DNA from: Pantoea piersonii
GTDB taxonomy: Bacteria; Pseudomonadota; Gammaproteobacteria; Enterobacterales; Enterobacteriaceae
NCBI RefSeq assembly: GCF_003612015.1
Contig: NZ_RARB01000008.1
Coordinates: forward strand, 398 to 64,397
DNA length: 64,000 bases
Direction of reading: 5' to 3'
Below are positions 23,844 to 31,467 of this stretch, piece after piece (the stretch's first letter is position 1; the number at the start of each line of letters is the position of its first letter). The notes below the pieces were generated by a model that ran no database searches, was not told the origin of the DNA, and saw only the letters and a program-made list of their open reading frames with translations. The translations under genes were made by a program, and so were the position numbers.

Positions 23844-24750
23844 TTCCGTGGCGCAGGCGCTGGCTGAAAGCGACATTCTTATCCTGGACGGCGCGCTGGC
23901 GACCGAGCTGGAGGCGCGCGGCTGCAATCTGGCGGACGCGCTCTGGTCGGCGAAGGTGCTAATGGAAAATCCTGAGCTGATCTACCAGGTACACCGCGAC
24001 TATTTCGCTGCCGGCGCGCGCGTTGCCATTACCGCCAGCTATCAGGCGACGCCGCAGGGCTTCGCCGCGCGCGGGCTGGATGAGGCGCAGTCGCTTCAGC
24101 TTATCGCCCGCAGCGTTGAGCTGGCGCGACGCGCGCGCGACGACTACCGCGCTGCCAGCGGCAGCCGGGCCACGCTGCTGGTGGCGGGATCGGTTGGGCC
24201 ATACGGCGCTTTTCTTGCCAACGGCGCGGAATATCGCGGCGACTACGCGCTGCCGGACGAAGAGATGCAGGCGTTCCACCGTCCGCGCGTACAGGCGCTG
24301 CTGGCGGCGGGGGCAGATCTGCTGGCGTGCGAAACGCTGCCTTCTTTTGCCGAAGCGCAGGCGCTGGCCGCGCTGCTGACGGAATTCCCCGGCGCGCAGG
24401 CGTGGTTCTCCTTTACGCTGCGCGATGCGGAGCATATCAGCGACGGCACGCCGCTGCGCGAGGTCGCCGCTTTCCTGCAGGCGCAGCCGCAGATTGTGGC
24501 GCTGGGCATCAACTGCGTCGCACTGGAGCAGGTGACGCCTGCGCTGACGGCATTGCAGAGCCTGACCAGCAAACCGCTGGTGGTCTATCCCAACTCCGGC
24601 GAGCAGTACGATGCGACGACGAAAACCTGGCACTCCGCGCCGTCGGGCTGCACGCTGCATGACCGGCTGGCCGAGTGGCGCGCCGCTGGCGCACGGCTGA
24701 TCGGCGGCTGCTGCCGCACCACGCCGCAGGATATCGCGGCGATTGCGTAG
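23833..24750 (+). CDS. mmuM: Homocysteine S-methyltransferase MmuM
   Basis: MmuM moves a methyl group from S-methylmethionine (or S-adenosylmethionine) to homocysteine, giving methionine. The 305-residue protein has the zinc-binding cysteines of the Pfam S-methyl_trans family: [10 protein letters not shown] and the C-terminal [11 protein letters not shown]. An open frame begins at 23689, inside mmuP. ATG 23833 follows AGGAGG and gives [20 protein letters not shown], the family N-terminus. Confidence 0.94.
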   Translation: MQHNSVAQALAESDILILDGALATELEARGCNLADALWSAKVLMENPELIYQVHRDYFAAGARVAITASYQATPQGFAARGLDEAQSLQLIARSVELARRARDDYRAASGSRATLLVAGSVGPYGAFLANGAEYRGDYALPDEEMQAFHRPRVQALLAAGADLLACETLPSFAEAQALAALLTEFPGAQAWFSFTLRDAEHISDGTPLREVAAFLQAQPQIVALGINCVALEQVTPALTALQSLTSKPLVVYPNSGEQYDATTKTWHSAPSGCTLHDRLAEWRAAGARLIGGCCRTTPQDIAAIA

Positions 24751-24853
24751 CGGTGTCAACCGCAATAAAGCGCAGAAAACAGTCGATGCTAAGGCGATTA
24801 ACGGCGCAAGGGCGGTTTACACTGCCCTTTCAGACTCTTTAGCGGATCCACTC

Positions 24854-25273
24854 ATGAAACAGCGACTTCTTATCCTTGCCGCCGCGCTGCTGCTTAGCGG
24901 CTGCGCCTCGATTGTCGGCTCACCAACCCAGGCGGTGCGTATCGACTCTCTGCCGCAGGGCGCGCGCTTTACCGTACAGGATGAGGATGGACGCCCGGTG
25001 GCAGAGGGTTACACGCCGCAAACCGTCGAGCTGGCGAAGTCGACCGGCCGCTATTTCGGCAAGAAGCACTATCAGGTGATGCTGGAGAGCCCGGGCTACG
25101 TGCCGGTTACGCTGCCGATCGAAGGCAAAGCCAACCTCTGGTATCTGCTCGGCAATATTCCGCTGGGCGGCTTTCCCGGCTGGCTGCTGGTCGATCCCTT
25201 TAACGGCGGAATGTACAACCTCCAGCCGGACCATCCGCGCCCCTTCCTCAATCCGGTCGGCGCGCGTAGCTGA
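24854..25273 (+). CDS. Putative outer-membrane lipoprotein
   Basis: The 139-residue precursor has a lipoprotein signal with lipobox LLSGC, predicting acylation at Cys17. The residue after it is Ala, which suggests outer-membrane sorting. The mature part contains a PEGA-like surface motif (VRIDSLPQGARFTVQDEDG), a family often seen in envelope lipoproteins, and a hydrophobic, glycine-rich stretch near the C-terminus (NIPLGGFPGWLLVDPFNGGM). The frame opens at 24743 but only ATG 24854 gives a signal peptide. It is convergent with speG. The function is unknown. Confidence 0.8.
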   Translation: MKQRLLILAAALLLSGCASIVGSPTQAVRIDSLPQGARFTVQDEDGRPVAEGYTPQTVELAKSTGRYFGKKHYQVMLESPGYVPVTLPIEGKANLWYLLGNIPLGGFPGWLLVDPFNGGMYNLQPDHPRPFLNPVGARS

Positions 25274-25279
25274 GGGCGA

Positions 25280-25825
25280 TTACTGCGCGGTGGGCTTCAC
25301 CATCGCGCCGCCTGAGCGGAACCTTTCCAGGAACTGGTGCTGGAAAATGCACATGCGGATGGTATTGCGATACTCGCCGTTGATAAAAAATTCGTGCTTC
25401 AGCACGCCTTCCGTCTCAAATCCCAGCTTGCTGTAGATGTGGATCGCTTTCTCATTCTCCTGATCGACAATCAGATAGAGCTTATAGAGATTCAGCACGG
25501 AGAAGCCGTACTCCATCGCCAGCTTCGCCGCCTGGCTTGCCAGCCCTTTGCCCTGATGCGCCGGATCGATAATGATCTGAAACTCGGCGCGGCGGTGGAC
25601 ATGATTGATCTCCACCAGCTCTACCAGCCCCGCTTTCTGACCGTCGTGCTCTACGACGAAGCGGCGCTCGCTCTGATCGTGAATATGCTTGTTATAGAGA
25701 TCGTAGAGCTCGACAAACGCCTCATAGGGCTCTTCAAACCAGTAGCGCATTACGCTGGCGTTATTATCCAGCTGGTGTACGAAGTGCAGATCTTCCCGCT
25801 CCAGCGGGCGTAGCTTAACCGTCAT
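25280..25825 (-). CDS. speG: Spermidine N1-acetyltransferase
   Basis: SpeG acetylates spermidine and spermine, protecting against polyamine excess. The 181-residue protein aligns closely with E. coli Spe[21 protein letters not shown] at the N-terminus, the acetyl-CoA loop [18 protein letters not shown] and the C-terminal end KPTAQ. GNAT fold. The start at 25825 has GAGG five bases upstream and is preferred over the longer open frame (to 25867). It lies between a lipoprotein gene and an ABC importer operon, without clear linkage. Confidence 0.94.
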   Translation of the reverse strand: MTVKLRPLEREDLHFVHQLDNNASVMRYWFEEPYEAFVELYDLYNKHIHDQSERRFVVEHDGQKAGLVELVEINHVHRRAEFQIIIDPAHQGKGLASQAAKLAMEYGFSVLNLYKLYLIVDQENEKAIHIYSKLGFETEGVLKHEFFINGEYRNTIRMCIFQHQFLERFRSGGAMVKPTAQ

Positions 25826-25892
25826 GGTGACCTCTTTGTTGACAGATTTCGCGCGAGTATAGCGCACAAGGCGCGCCAGCTCGCGCGATCCG

Positions 25893-26570
25893 TCAGGCGG
25901 TGATCTGCTCGACGATGCGGCCCTGCGCCATGCGCGCGGCGCGATCGCACATATGGTCGATTACGTCGGGATCGTGGCTGACCAGTACCATCGTCAGGCC
26001 GTCGTCGCGCTTGAGATCGTTCAGCAGATTGAGGATCTCCGCCTGCACCGACATATCCAGCGCCGAGGTCGGCTCATCCAGCAGCAGGATCTTTGGCTCC
26101 AGCAGCAGCGCACGCACGATCGCCACGCGCTGGCGCTGACCGCCCGAAAGCTGATGCGGATAGCGCTCCGCCAGCGCCGGATCCAGCCCGACGTGACGGA
26201 AGCCCTGATTAATACGATCGTCGATATTGTCGCGGCGCAGCAGCTTCAGCGGCTCCGCCAGGGTGCGACGCAGGCGATGGCGCGGATGCAGCGAAGCGTA
26301 GGGGTCCTGAAATACCATCTGCACATCGCGGCGCAGCTGGCCGGTAAACGGCTTGCCCGGCGCGACGTCGCAGCCCGCCAGCGCCATTTTCCCCTGCCAG
26401 TGCGGGTTCAGCCCGGCCATCACCCACAGCAGCGACGATTTGCCGCAGCCGGACGGGCCGACCAGACCGAAACACTCGCCGGCGTTGACCTGCAGATCGA
26501 CCTCATGCACCACGGTGCGGAGTTCATAGCCCTGCTTATGCGAGACGCTGAGCTGCTGAAGATTAATCAT
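25893..26570 (-). CDS. ABC importer ATPase (DppF/NikE type)
   Basis: This 225-residue nucleotide-binding subunit has Walker [10 protein letters not shown], signature LSGGQRQRV, Walker [13 protein letters not shown] and switch histidine VLVSHDPDV. It is short for the OppF/DppF group because it lacks the C-terminal oligopeptide-transporter extension. It overlaps the preceding ATPase gene by eight bases and ends a five-gene unit. Together with its partner it powers uptake of a peptide-like or metal-chelate substrate that cannot be named from sequence. Confidence 0.87.
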   Translation of the reverse strand: MINLQQLSVSHKQGYELRTVVHEVDLQVNAGECFGLVGPSGCGKSSLLWVMAGLNPHWQGKMALAGCDVAPGKPFTGQLRRDVQMVFQDPYASLHPRHRLRRTLAEPLKLLRRDNIDDRINQGFRHVGLDPALAERYPHQLSGGQRQRVAIVRALLLEPKILLLDEPTSALDMSVQAEILNLLNDLKRDDGLTMVLVSHDPDVIDHMCDRAARMAQGRIVEQITA

Positions 26571-27396
26571 GATTCGCCTCCAGCGCAGCGCGGTCCAGCA
26601 CCGGCAGCGCCTCGCCGTGTGTCGCTTTGCTCGGACGGCATGACCAGAGCGTGCGCGTATAGGGATGGGTGGCGCGCGGCAGATCGGCGGCGGGCAGGGT
26701 ATCGAGCACGCGGCCTTTGTACATCACCATCACGCGCTCGCAGTGTTCGGAGACCTGCTGCAGATCGTGGCTGATCAGCAGCAGGCCCATATTGCGCGCC
26801 TCGACCAGACGGCGGATCAACGCCAGTACCTGATCGCGCATGGCGTGATCGAGCGCCGAGGTCGGCTCGTCGGCGATTAAAAAGGCGGGATCGGCGATCA
26901 GCGCGATCGCCAGCATCACGCGCTGGCCCATGCCGCCGGAGAGCTGATGCGGATAGCGCTGCATCAGCTGGCGCGGCTGCGGCAGGCCCACGGCGTCGAG
27001 CATCTCGCACACTTTCTCTTTCCGCTCGCTGCGGCTCAGGCGGCGGTGCAGCAGCAGCGGCTCCTCGACCTGCCAGCCGATGGTGCGCGTCGGGTTAAGG
27101 GCATATTTCGGGTCCTGCATCACCATCGCCACCGTATCACCGCGCAGCGCGCTCCAGGCTTTTTCGCTCAGGCGCTGCGCGTCGTGGCCAGCCACCTCAA
27201 GCTTCTGCGCGTGAAGGCGCAGCGCGGGCGAGAGCAGTCCCATCAGCGCGCGGGCGGTCAGCGACTTGCCGGAGCCCGATTCGCCGACCAGCGCCACGCG
27301 CTCGCGGCCGATGCGAAAGCTGATGTCGTCCACCAGCAGCGCGTCGTCGCTGCGGATGCTCAGCGATTCGGCGTGAAGTAACAGATCATTTGGCAT
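26563..27396 (-). CDS. ABC importer ATPase (DppD/NikD type)
   Basis: The 277-residue ATPase has Walker A GESGSGKS, signature LSGGMGQRVMLAIAL, Walker [13 protein letters not shown] and switch histidine LLISHDLQQVSEH. It overlaps the permease gene before it by 11 bases. It pairs with the ATPase encoded next. Confidence 0.87.
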   Translation of the reverse strand: MPNDLLLHAESLSIRSDDALLVDDISFRIGRERVALVGESGSGKSLTARALMGLLSPALRLHAQKLEVAGHDAQRLSEKAWSALRGDTVAMVMQDPKYALNPTRTIGWQVEEPLLLHRRLSRSERKEKVCEMLDAVGLPQPRQLMQRYPHQLSGGMGQRVMLAIALIADPAFLIADEPTSALDHAMRDQVLALIRRLVEARNMGLLLISHDLQQVSEHCERVMVMYKGRVLDTLPAADLPRATHPYTRTLWSCRPSKATHGEALPVLDRAALEANHD

Positions 27397-28243
27397 GGCG
27401 GGTATCCAGTCGGTCGCGCAGGCCGTCGCCTGTCAGGTTAAAAGCCAGGCTGCCGAACAGAATCGCCGCGCCCGGCGCGGCGGCGACCCACCACTGGTCG
27501 AAAATCACTTTGCTGCCTTCCGCGACCATCGAGCCCCATTCGGCGGTTGGCGGCTGTACGCCCATGCCGAGGAAGCCGAGACCGGCGGCGGAAAGAATAA
27601 TGCCGCCGAGGCTGAGCGCGGCGCGCACCACGGCGGTTGGCAGGCAGAGCGGCAGAATATGGCCGAACATCAGGCGCAGCCCGGTGATGCCCTGCATGCG
27701 CGCGGCGGCCAGATAGTCACTGCGGCGCAGCGCCAGCGTTTCGGCGCGCGCCTGGCGGGCGAAGGGCGGCCAGCTGGTGAGCGCCAGCGCCAGCGCACCG
27801 TTCATCAGGCCCGGGCCGAGCATTGCCACCAGCGCCAGCGCGATAACCAGGTTAGGCAGCGAGAGAAAGATATCGGTAATACGCATCAGCACGCGCTCCG
27901 TCCAGCCGCCGAGGTAGCCCGCGGTAATGCCGACCAGCAGGCCGACCGGAATGGTCAGCACCAGGATCAGCGACACCAGCAGCAGGGTTGGCCGCGCGCC
28001 GTAAATGACGCGCGAGAGCAGATCGCGGCCGAAGCCGTCGGTGCCGAACCAGTGCTGCGCCGATGGCGGCAGCAGGCGCGCCGAAATCGTCTGCATATTG
28101 GGATCGAAAGGCGCCAGCAGCGGCGCGAGCAGGGCGGTCAGCACCAGGATCGCCACCAGCGTCAGGCCGATGGTCAGCGAGGTGACGCGACGGCGGCGAC
28201 GGCGCGGCCGCACGGTTTCGAGTTCAGAGAGTTGTTGCGTCAT
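27386..28243 (-). CDS. ABC importer permease (DppC/OppC type)
   Basis: The 285-residue inner-membrane protein has a basic N-terminus, a first membrane segment and the OppC-type segment PSAQHWFGTDGFGRDLLSRV, which is diagnostic for the DppC/NikC permease group. Four or five more membrane segments follow, with the EAA-type loop AARMQGITGLRLMFGHILPL. Its start overlaps the stop of the partner permease by four bases (ATGA). Confidence 0.88.
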   Translation of the reverse strand: MTQQLSELETVRPRRRRRRVTSLTIGLTLVAILVLTALLAPLLAPFDPNMQTISARLLPPSAQHWFGTDGFGRDLLSRVIYGARPTLLLVSLILVLTIPVGLLVGITAGYLGGWTERVLMRITDIFLSLPNLVIALALVAMLGPGLMNGALALALTSWPPFARQARAETLALRRSDYLAAARMQGITGLRLMFGHILPLCLPTAVVRAALSLGGIILSAAGLGFLGMGVQPPTAEWGSMVAEGSKVIFDQWWVAAAPGAAILFGSLAFNLTGDGLRDRLDTRHAK

Positions 28244-29292
28244 CGGGTTCTCGGATCGGTTAACCAGGTTAAGGCGTCTGCCAGGGCGTTAAGCAGTATG
28301 AAGCAGGCGCCGATCAGCAGCGTGGAGCCGAGGATGGCCGGTACATCGGCCGAGAAGAGCGCATTGGTCATATAGCGCCCGACGCCCGGCCAGGCAAAAA
28401 CGGTCTCGGTCAGCACCGAGCCTTCCAGCAGCGTGGCGTAGGAGAGGGCGATGACCGTCACCAGCGTGCCCAGCACGTTGGGAAAAATATGGCGCAGCAG
28501 AATGCGGCCGCGACCGGCGCCCTTGGCGCGCGCCAGCGTCACATACTCTTTGCTGCTCTCTTCCAGCAGCGCGGCGCGCAGCAGACGGGTAATGCCCGCC
28601 ATCGCCAGCAGGCCGAGGATCACCACCGGCAGCCAGAGATGAGCGATAGCGTTGCGGAACATCTCGCGGTCGCCGGAGAGCCAGCTGTCGATCAGCACGA
28701 AGCCGGTTTTCGGCTCCAGCGTATAGACATAGAGGTCATCGAGTCGTCCGGGCCCGGCCGACCAGTGCAGTACGGCGTAAAACAGCAGCAGCCCGAGCAG
28801 GCCGAGCCAGAATACCGGCACCGAATAGCCGAGCAGGGAGATAAAGCGCGCCACATTGTCGAGCAGGCTGCCCGGCTTCCAGGCGGCGAGCAGCGCCAGG
28901 CTAATGCCGAACAGGGCGGCGAATAGCATGGCGCAGGTCGCCAGCTCAATCGTCGCCGGAAAGGTCTGCATCAGATCGTTCGCTACCGGCTGATTAGTGA
29001 GACGGGAAAGGCCAAGGTCGCCGCGCGCCAGGTGCTCCAGGTAGCGCCAGAACTGCACCAGCACCGGCTGATCCAGCCCCAGCTCGTGACGCACCTGCGC
29101 GTAGGTCGCTTCGCTGGCGTGATCGCCAGCGATCTGCTGCACCGGATCTACTGGCGAAAGGTGGGACAACATAAAGGTAAAGGCCAGCAGCCCGAGCAGC
29201 GTCACCAGCAGCGACAGCAGGCTGGTGACGAACCGCGACAGGCGCGGCCAGATATGCCGGGCGAACCCGGCATCGGAGGCTGACTGCGCCAT
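28240..29292 (-). CDS. ABC importer permease (DppB/OppB type)
   Basis: The 350-residue permease has one N-terminal membrane segment, a periplasmic part typical of DppB (LSPVDPVQQIAGDHAS, LGLDQPVLVQFWRYL) and further segments ending in the loop ARAKGAGRGRILLRHIFPN that contacts the ATPase. Its start overlaps the stop of the binding-protein gene by one base (TAATG). Confidence 0.88.
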   Translation of the reverse strand: MAQSASDAGFARHIWPRLSRFVTSLLSLLVTLLGLLAFTFMLSHLSPVDPVQQIAGDHASEATYAQVRHELGLDQPVLVQFWRYLEHLARGDLGLSRLTNQPVANDLMQTFPATIELATCAMLFAALFGISLALLAAWKPGSLLDNVARFISLLGYSVPVFWLGLLGLLLFYAVLHWSAGPGRLDDLYVYTLEPKTGFVLIDSWLSGDREMFRNAIAHLWLPVVILGLLAMAGITRLLRAALLEESSKEYVTLARAKGAGRGRILLRHIFPNVLGTLVTVIALSYATLLEGSVLTETVFAWPGVGRYMTNALFSADVPAILGSTLLIGACFILLNALADALTWLTDPRTR

Positions 29293-30860
29293 TATTTGCT
29301 GACCTGCGAGTAGTAAACCATGTCAGGGTTAATGCCCTGCACGTAGCCTTTCAGGTTGTCGCGCAGCGCGATCAGGTTGCGCGCCTGCAGGCCGATAACG
29401 TACGGCGAGCTTTTCAGCACCGATTTCTGCATCGCTTCATAGAGCGCCACGCGCTTCTGCGGATCGCTTTCCGCCGTCGCCGCCAGCACCTGCTTATTCA
29501 GCTCAGGGATATGCCAGTCTGAACGGTAAGCGATGGTTTTGCTGCCATCTTCCGGGTTATAGGCGAAAGAGGCGGCGTTGGTGTTGGGATCGAAATAGTC
29601 CGCGCCCCAGGCGTTCAGCGTCGCCTGATACTTATGCGCCTTCACGCTGGTGGAGACTTCCGAACTCAGACCCGGCTGCACATTGATCTTCACGCCGCCT
29701 TTGGCGAAGCTGCCCTGCAACGCCTGCGCGATATCGAGATAGGGCGGCTGGTTGCTGGTAGAGAGATTGAAGCTGACGTTGGTCAGGCCCGCTTTCTGCA
29801 GAATCGCTTTCGCCTTCTCAGGATCGTAGCTGTAAGGCGTGTCGTTGACCGCGCCGAGGAAACCCTTCGGCAGGAAGGTCTGGTGCACGTCGAACTGGCC
29901 TTTCAGCAGCTCGCTGGCGATGCCTTTATAGTCGAACAGGTAGCGCGCCGCTTCCCACAGCGCCGGGTTTTTCAGGGTATCGTTGGCGCCGACGTTGAAC
30001 TGAATATAGTAGAGCGACGCCATTGGAATCGCTTCGGTTTTCACGCCCGCTTTGCCTTTCAGCGCGGCGATCTGATCGGCGCCGAGGTTACGCGCGATAT
30101 CCGCGTCGCCCTGCTCCAGCAGCAGACGGCGTGCCGCCGGTTCCGGCACGTTTTTAATCAGCACATTTTTCAGCTTCGGCGCGCCCGCAGGCGAAGTGGG
30201 ATTCGCGGTCAGCAGCACGACCTGGTGCAGCACCACTTTACGGATCTGATAGGGGCCGCTGCCCGCCGAGTTGGTCGCCAGCCAGCCGTTGCCCAGATCG
30301 CCGTTTTTCTCATTCGCCTTCACGGTTTTTTCATCGACAATAGAGGAGACCGGTGCTGACAGCAGGCTCAGCACGTAGGTCGGGCTGACGTTGGCGGTCC
30401 AGCTAATCTGAACGTGGTTGTCGTCGACTTTCTTCAGAAAGCCGTCAACGTTCTCTTTAGTCCAGCCGAGCTGCGTCAGAATAAAAGAGGGATCGAGGTT
30501 AAGCTTCACCACGCGGCCCAGCGAGAAGATGACATCTTCCGGGCGCAGCGGGTTGCCGCTGGCGAAGCGGGCGTCTTTGCGCAGTTCAAAGGTCAGGCTG
30601 CGGTTGTCGCTGCCCGGCTGCCAGCTGGCGGCGAGCGTCGGTTTCAGATCTGTCGGATTTTGCGGATCGGACTGGACCAGACGCTGATAAATATTGGTAA
30701 AAGCCTGCACGCTGGTCAGCTCAAAGCCTTTGGCGGGATCGAAGCTGTCGGCGTCATCAATGGACTGAGCGATAACCAGCGTATCTTTCGGCGTGACGGC
30801 ATGCGCGGCAAAGGCGGCTGTCAGCGACATTGCCAACAGGGAAGCGACAGTTTTTTTCAT
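29292..30860 (-). CDS. ABC importer periplasmic substrate-binding protein (SBP_bac_5 family)
   Basis: The 522-residue precursor has a Sec signal peptide MKKTVASLLAMSLTAAFAAHA. The mature protein shows the family-5 binding-protein layout: DTLVIAQSIDDADSFDPAKG at the start, LTFELRKDARFASGNPLRPE (the signature region of peptide/nickel receptors) and DPEKAKAILQKAGL. It is the first gene of a five-gene operon joined by overlaps. The substrate is not identifiable; family members bind peptides, nickel chelates, opines or glutathione. Confidence 0.88.
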   Translation of the reverse strand: MKKTVASLLAMSLTAAFAAHAVTPKDTLVIAQSIDDADSFDPAKGFELTSVQAFTNIYQRLVQSDPQNPTDLKPTLAASWQPGSDNRSLTFELRKDARFASGNPLRPEDVIFSLGRVVKLNLDPSFILTQLGWTKENVDGFLKKVDDNHVQISWTANVSPTYVLSLLSAPVSSIVDEKTVKANEKNGDLGNGWLATNSAGSGPYQIRKVVLHQVVLLTANPTSPAGAPKLKNVLIKNVPEPAARRLLLEQGDADIARNLGADQIAALKGKAGVKTEAIPMASLYYIQFNVGANDTLKNPALWEAARYLFDYKGIASELLKGQFDVHQTFLPKGFLGAVNDTPYSYDPEKAKAILQKAGLTNVSFNLSTSNQPPYLDIAQALQGSFAKGGVKINVQPGLSSEVSTSVKAHKYQATLNAWGADYFDPNTNAASFAYNPEDGSKTIAYRSDWHIPELNKQVLAATAESDPQKRVALYEAMQKSVLKSSPYVIGLQARNLIALRDNLKGYVQGINPDMVYYSQVSK

Positions 30861-30937
30861 GGTAATTCCTTGCCTTATAAAGTAGTAACGCGAGTGTACG
30901 GAAGGGCTTAAAGGAAGAATAGTCTATTATGGGCTAA

Positions 30938-30979
30938 CCTTATGCATTAAAGTTATAAGGCTTGCGCTATGGTTATAAG
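30938..30979. promoter_or_regulatory. Repeated GTTATAAG elements upstream of the ABC operon
   Basis: GTTATAAG occurs at 30952-30959 and again at 30972-30979, exactly 20 bases apart, and an inverted CCTTAT lies at 30938-30943. They sit about 80-120 bases upstream of the binding-protein gene, between it and divergent mgtB. They could be operator half-sites of an unidentified regulator. No regulator gene is adjacent. Confidence 0.35.
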
Positions 30980-31031
30980 CGGCAAAAAACCGCGTTTAAC
31001 AAGTATAGAGAAACAGAACCTCAACAAAGTC

Positions 31032-31079
31032 TATTTAGCGTTATTTTAATCTTTACCCTTAATGCGACGCGCTTATAAT
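31032..31079 (+). promoter_or_regulatory. Probable PhoP-dependent promoter of mgtB
   Basis: TATTTA-N5-ATTTTA (31032-31048) resembles the PhoP box (T/G)GTTTA-N5-(T/G)GTTTA. It ends 25 bases before a perfect -10 element TATAAT (31074-31079), with no good -35 between. That spacing fits known PhoP-activated promoters of Mg2+ transporter genes. The hexamers match at five and four of six positions, so the box call is moderate and the -10 call is stronger. Confidence 0.5.
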
Positions 31080-31107
31080 AGCGGCAACTTCCTACTGGAG
31101 AATTCAC

Positions 31108-31149
31108 TTGGACAGTCATTCGACATTTTTACAGATACTGGCAAGCTGA
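31108..31149 (+). CDS. Candidate leader peptide 1 of mgtB
   Basis: A TTG start (31108) preceded by CTGGAG and seven bases opens a 13-residue frame, MDSHSTFLQILAS, ending at TGA. The stretch GGAGAATTCACT just before it is repeated just before the mgtB start codon (GGGAGAATTCACTATG), so both have a near-identical ribosome site. It lies about 30 bases after the -10 element. Known mgt leaders encode short regulatory peptides. Expression of this one is unproven. Confidence 0.4.
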   Translation: MDSHSTFLQILAS

Positions 31150-31190
31150 ATTTTCATGCTGCTTGCCACCCGGCGGGCAGCAATCCTGTT

Positions 31191-31252
31191 TAATAACGAT
31201 TGCTTCCTGAATAAGCTTATTCACGATAAGGCGATCGTTATGCTGCTTTTTT
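31191..31252 (+). terminator. Terminator-like hairpin (attenuator) in the mgtB leader
   Basis: ATAACGATTGC pairs with GCGATCGTTAT (31193-31203 with 31231-31241, one G-U pair). The inner loop holds a 16-base palindrome, TGAATAAGCTTATTCA. GCTGC and six T follow (31247-31252). It lies 215 bases ahead of mgtB inside the leader. GCAGCA upstream (31177-31182 region) could pair with TGCTGC at the hairpin base or with an earlier GCTGC (31159-31163), giving alternative folds. Confidence 0.55.
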
Positions 31253-31287
31253 CGCACGCTCTGTTTCCTCCTCCTCGCTGCGCGTAG
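31240..31287 (+). CDS. Candidate proline-containing leader peptide 2 of mgtB
   Basis: ATG 31240, with a weak AAGG nine bases upstream, opens a 15-residue frame, MLLFSHALFPPPRCA, ending at TAG. Three consecutive CCT proline codons are the striking feature: proline-codon leader ORFs (mgtL, mgtP) couple Mg2+ transporter transcription to translation speed in E. coli and Salmonella. The frame starts on the 3' arm of the terminator-like hairpin, so ribosome position could affect that structure. This is a prediction from sequence only. Confidence 0.45.
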   Translation: MLLFSHALFPPPRCA

Positions 31288-31467
31288 CTGACTGGCTGCG
31301 CCCTGCGCCTGCGCTTTTTCGCCGCATCGCTATCCATACGCGGCGAGACGCTTACGCCTGCGGCTTATTCGGCCCTCATGCTACGCATCCTTTTTAATAT
31401 TTAACTTTTTACGCATGCGTATTTTCGCATGTCGGGATTGCTTTGCCTGTTGCAGGGAGAATTCACT

